Below are positions 5,539 through 8,650 of a DNA stretch of 8,650 nt, piece by piece. Both the position numbers and the translations under genes were made by a program. This stretch comes from Pseudomonas sp. (GTDB lineage Bacteria > Pseudomonadota > Gammaproteobacteria > Pseudomonadales > Pseudomonadaceae). The notes beneath the pieces are model-generated. The model was not told the origin of the DNA. It was given only the letters and a program-made list of their open reading frames with translations, and ran no database searches. Position 1 is the stretch's first letter; each line of letters begins with the position of its first letter. Where the stretch lies: positions 1 to 8,650 of the forward strand of contig DQGF01000051.1 in assembly GCA_003525045.1 (NCBI GenBank), in the 5' to 3' direction.

Positions 5539-7923
5539 ATGCGCTATTTGCTAATGTTGCTGTTGTGCTTGCCCCTCTTGGCGAGTGCAGTCGAATTCGA
5601 TGAATTCACCCAACACCTTTCCTTGGGCCAAACCCTGCAAGTGTTCGAAGACGCGAGTGGTCAAGCGACCATAGCGCAGGTCCGCGCGCAAGCCGCGGCC
5701 GGACATTTCAAAGCTCACGATAAAGCCACCCTCAACGCCGGTTATTCTCGTTCGGCGTTCTGGCTGAAAATCGACCTGCACTACCGCCCGACCCACCCGG
5801 CGGCGCAACGGACTTGGTTGTTGGAACTGGCCTATCCGCCTCTCGATCACCTTGATCTGTATTTGCCCGATACTGCCGGTGGCTACCACTTGGCCCGACA
5901 GACCGGCGATGCCTTGCCGTTCGCCAGTCGCGAGATTCGCCAGAACAATTACTTGTTCAGCCTCGATTTCACCCCCGATCAAGCGCAAACCCTGTATCTG
6001 CGTCTGCAAAGCGAAGGGTCGATCCAGGCCCCGGTGACGTTATGGTCGAGCACCGCTTACCTCGAAGAACAGCCGGTGCGTCTCTATGTGCTGGGCGTGA
6101 TCTACGGTGTGTTGCTGGGGATGCTGGTCTACAACCTGTTCATTTACCTCAGCGTGCGTGATACCAGCTACCTCTATTACATCTTCTATATCGCCTCGTT
6201 CGGCTTGTATCAGTTGTCGGTGAACGGGGCGGCCGTGGAGTATTTCTGGCCGGACAATCCCTGGTGGGCCAACGCGGCGACGCCGTTCTTCATCGGCTGT
6301 GCAGGCTTGTTCGGCAGCCAGTTCGCTCGCAGCTTCCTGCAGACCGCGACTCACAGTCGCTGGCTCGACCGCTTGCTGCTGGTGCAGATTGCGTTCGGCG
6401 CGGTGGTGATCGGGCTCTCGTTGATGACCAGTTACGCCCTGGCCCTGCGTCTGGCGACGGCCCTGGCGCTGACGTTTACCGTGGTGATTTTTGCCGCGGG
6501 GATTTTCGCCTGGCTGCGTGGCCTGCGGGTGGCGCGGTATTTCATTATTGCCTGGTCGGCGTTTCTGCTCGGCGGCATCGTCAATACGCTGATGGTGCTG
6601 GGTTACCTGCCGAACGTGTTCCTGACCATGTATTCCAGCCAGATCGGCGCGGCGATAGAAGTGGCACTGCTGTCGCTGGCCCTGGCCGACCGCATCAACG
6701 CCATGCGCGAGCAGCAGGCGCAGACGTTGTTTTATGCCGGTCAAAAGCTCGAAGTGCTGAACCAGCAACTGGCGCATAGCAACACGCTCAAGGATGAATT
6801 CCTTGCGACCCTGACCCACGAACTGCGCACGCCCATGAACGGTGTGATCGGTTCGCTGGAACTGATGCAGACTGTCGAGATGGACGCCGAACTGGAGCAG
6901 TACCAGCAAACGGCTGCCGGTTCGGCACGCGACATGATGCGTATGGTCAATGGCATCCTGACCCTGACCGAGTTGCAGGCCGGGAAGCTCACGGCTGTTG
7001 CGACCACCTTCAGTTTGCGTGGTGTGGTCGACGCCTTGCGGTTGCAGTTCGAGGGCAATGCCTCGGGCAAGTCGCTGGATTTTAAAGTCGATGTGGTGCC
7101 GGGGTTGCCAGATCGCTTGCACGGTGACAGTGCCAGGTTGACGCAATGCCTGGAATGTCTGCTGGATAACGCGATCAAATTCACCCGGATCGGCGGGGTG
7201 GCGCTGCGGGTGACGGGTAAAGCCGTGAGCCCCGATCGGCTGGCGCTGTCCTTTGCGGTGATCGACACCGGCATCGGCTTCACCGACTTGGCAGAGGCGA
7301 CATTGTATCAGCGGTTTTTCCAGCTCGACGGTTCGATGACTCGCGAATACGGCGGTCTGGGCATCGGCCTGGCGATCTGTCGGCAGCTGATCGAATTGCT
7401 GGGCGGGCGTCTGACTCATCGCTCCGAGCCCGGGCGCGGCAGCCGTTTTCAGCTCGATGTCGAATTCGAATTGCCCGTGGTGGAACGCTCATCAGTGCCT
7501 TCGACGACTCGGGCATTGCCTCGCCTGCGACTGCCTCAGGACTGCACGGTACTGATGATCGATGACAACAGCGTCAATCAGCTGGTGATGCGCGGCATGT
7601 TGCTCAAGTTGGGGTTCCGGGTGCGCACGGCCGACAACAGTACCGCTGCGCTCGATCATTTGCAGCGTGAAACCTTTGACGCCGTATTGCTCGATTGCCA
7701 GCTGTCGCCAGTGGATGGCAAGTCCATGTGCCGCCAGATCCGCACATTACCGGGCTGCGCCGAACTGCCGGTATTCGTGATAGCGCTGAGCGCTGATCGG
7801 GAACGCTGCCCGACCGGGGCCTTGATCGATTACCTGAGCAAACCGGTGAAATTCGAGGACCTGCAGGCTGCGCTCTATCGTCGGGTGCTCAGCCCAGGAC
7901 AAGGCGAAAGCGCCGACAGTTAG
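5539..7923 (+). CDS. ladS: LadS-like hybrid sensor histidine kinase
   Basis: A 794-residue inner-membrane hybrid kinase with the full LadS architecture. In order: signal peptide (1-17), periplasmic 7TMR-DISMED2 sensor domain (about 20-170), seven membrane helices (about 182-385), a short helical linker, HisKA with H427 in THELRTP, an HATPase domain (N544 in LLDNAIKF, D576 in DTGIG, GLGIGLAI at 606-613), and a receiver domain (D675/D676, acceptor D719, S751, K768). In P. aeruginosa, LadS is calcium-responsive and feeds phosphate into the GacS/GacA-RsmY/Z pathway, favouring biofilm over acute virulence. The same role here is inferred. The start is firm on its 5' side, since an in-frame TAA directly precedes the ATG, although the TGGGG ribosome site is poor. 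The acceptor motif reads LLDCQLSPVDG instead of the common MPxMDG. No Hpt domain is present, so a partner must complete the relay. Confidence 0.93.
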   Translation: MRYLLMLLLCLPLLASAVEFDEFTQHLSLGQTLQVFEDASGQATIAQVRAQAAAGHFKAHDKATLNAGYSRSAFWLKIDLHYRPTHPAAQRTWLLELAYPPLDHLDLYLPDTAGGYHLARQTGDALPFASREIRQNNYLFSLDFTPDQAQTLYLRLQSEGSIQAPVTLWSSTAYLEEQPVRLYVLGVIYGVLLGMLVYNLFIYLSVRDTSYLYYIFYIASFGLYQLSVNGAAVEYFWPDNPWWANAATPFFIGCAGLFGSQFARSFLQTATHSRWLDRLLLVQIAFGAVVIGLSLMTSYALALRLATALALTFTVVIFAAGIFAWLRGLRVARYFIIAWSAFLLGGIVNTLMVLGYLPNVFLTMYSSQIGAAIEVALLSLALADRINAMREQQAQTLFYAGQKLEVLNQQLAHSNTLKDEFLATLTHELRTPMNGVIGSLELMQTVEMDAELEQYQQTAAGSARDMMRMVNGILTLTELQAGKLTAVATTFSLRGVVDALRLQFEGNASGKSLDFKVDVVPGLPDRLHGDSARLTQCLECLLDNAIKFTRIGGVALRVTGKAVSPDRLALSFAVIDTGIGFTDLAEATLYQRFFQLDGSMTREYGGLGIGLAICRQLIELLGGRLTHRSEPGRGSRFQLDVEFELPVVERSSVPSTTRALPRLRLPQDCTVLMIDDNSVNQLVMRGMLLKLGFRVRTADNSTAALDHLQRETFDAVLLDCQLSPVDGKSMCRQIRTLPGCAELPVFVIALSADRERCPTGALIDYLSKPVKFEDLQAALYRRVLSPGQGESADS

Positions 7924-7985
7924 GCAGATATGACACTTTGTTCAGCCTTGGTGCGGTGCTTAACTGAAAATCCCTCGGCTGACCA

Positions 7986-7991
7986 AAGGAG
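7986..7991 (+). promoter_or_regulatory. Shine-Dalgarno of the acyl-CoA dehydrogenase gene
   Basis: AAGGAG is placed 7 bases before the ATG at 7999. It is one of the two best ribosome sites in the window and fixes the start of the truncated last gene. The 75-bp gap after ladS has no T-run terminator and no convincing promoter, so read-through from ladS is possible. Confidence 0.85.
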
Positions 7992-7998
7992 CCCCGTC

Positions 7999-8650
7999 AT
8001 GAACCTGCATCAGTTTGCCGAAACCCACGAAGTCACCAACCAGCCACCGTCGCTGGACGGCACCAACCTGTATCGCATCGACCTGCCTTTACAGGAGTGG
8101 TCGCGGCGTTTTGGCGCCGGTTGGGCCGAGTCGCGGATCGACGCTTACGGCGCACTGGCCGGCGGGCCGCTGATGGAGGCGGGTTTTTTGGCCAATCAGA
8201 ACAAGCCTGTGTTCAGCAGTCATGACCGATACGGCCATCGCATTGACCTGGTGGAATTTCACCCGGCGTATCACGAGCTGATGCGCACGGCGATCGAGCA
8301 CGGCTTGACCGCATTGCCCTGGGCGCATCCACAATCCGGCGCCCACGTCGCTCGCGCCTCCATGACCTATCTGCACAGTCAGGCCGAAGCCGGCAGTGGT
8401 TGCCCGCTGACCATGACCTTCGCCAGTGTCCCGGCCATGCGCCTGCAACCGGATCTGGCGCAGCTGTGGCTGCCGAAAATCCTCGCCACCGAATACGACC
8501 CGCGCAACGTCGGCATGGCCCACAAGGCCGGCGTCACCATCGGCATGGCCATGACAGAGAAACAGGGCGGCACCGATGTGCGGGCCAACACCACCAAGGC
8601 GTATCCGGTGGGTGCGAGCGGTCCGGGCCAGGCGTACGAACTGGTGGGCT
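7999..8650 (+). CDS. AidB-like acyl-CoA dehydrogenase, 3' end cut by window
   Basis: The first 217 residues of an acyl-CoA dehydrogenase-fold flavoprotein; the family is about 540-550 residues, so more than half is missing. The visible part resembles E. coli AidB along its length: THEVTNQPPSLDGTNLY (9-25), GAGWAESRIDAYG (40-52), VEFHPAYHELM (85-95), AEAGSGCPLTMTFASVPAM in the middle, and the FAD-contacting MTEKQGGTDV at 185-194. AidB in E. coli binds DNA and FAD and is induced in the adaptive response to alkylation. Many Pseudomonas relatives are annotated only as acyl-CoA dehydrogenases, so a repair role should not be assumed. No membrane segment or signal peptide is seen. The gene starts 75 bases after the ladS stop on the same strand, behind a strong Shine-Dalgarno. 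Confidence 0.9.
   Translation, partial: MNLHQFAETHEVTNQPPSLDGTNLYRIDLPLQEWSRRFGAGWAESRIDAYGALAGGPLMEAGFLANQNKPVFSSHDRYGHRIDLVEFHPAYHELMRTAIEHGLTALPWAHPQSGAHVARASMTYLHSQAEAGSGCPLTMTFASVPAMRLQPDLAQLWLPKILATEYDPRNVGMAHKAGVTIGMAMTEKQGGTDVRANTTKAYPVGASGPGQAYELVG

Noticed and set aside
6040..7419. A 459-codon minus-strand open frame within ladS
   Set aside because: Rich in His, Gln and Arg with no recognisable domain. It mirrors the codon bias of ladS, whose own frame has complete kinase motifs.
7942..7982. TCAGCC/GGCTGA inverted repeat after ladS as a terminator
   Set aside because: Only 6 bp of stem with a 29-base loop and no T-run.

Overview
The window reads as an ordinary chromosomal segment of a fluorescens-group Pseudomonas. 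Three things point there: the GC-rich base composition, the gene order (miaB, a DUF1820 gene, a Sel1-repeat gene, hemL, thiE, thiD, ladS, an acyl-CoA dehydrogenase), and a REP inverted pair built on the GCGGGCAAGCCTCGCTCC core typical of those genomes. From memory, P. aeruginosa has the same order around PA3980 to PA3972. The genus call is an inference from these features, not a database match.

Layout. Positions 1-1088 (minus) hold most of miaB, the tRNA methylthiotransferase, cut by the left edge. A divergent promoter region separates it from a small DUF1820 gene (1224-1553, plus). A REP inverted pair (1575-1662) fills the convergent gap to a secreted Sel1-repeat protein (1685-2239, minus), which has its own promoter at about 2299-2328. 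A rho-independent terminator (2424-2455) ends the minus-strand operon thiD-thiE-hemL (5234 down to 2465). That operon makes thiamine phosphate from HMP and the thiazole unit, and converts glutamate-1-semialdehyde to 5-aminolevulinate for haem. A 304-bp intergenic region (5235-5538) lies before ladS (5539-7923, plus), a membrane hybrid histidine kinase of the GacS/RetS/LadS signalling network. A close-set AidB-like acyl-CoA dehydrogenase gene starts at 7999 and runs off the right edge.

How the genes work together. thiD, thiE and hemL are closely spaced (gaps of 31-33 bp) and probably co-transcribed cofactor-biosynthesis genes. The other genes look like neighbours that need not act in one pathway. 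I see no new defence system, mobile cargo, CRISPR array, tRNA or rRNA. The least explained DNA is the ladS leader. It holds a 21-bp near-perfect palindrome, three copies of the rare tetranucleotide CTAG within 91 bp, a 10-codon ORF with a strong Shine-Dalgarno, and a promoter-like 15-mer that recurs with one mismatch before the DUF1820 gene.
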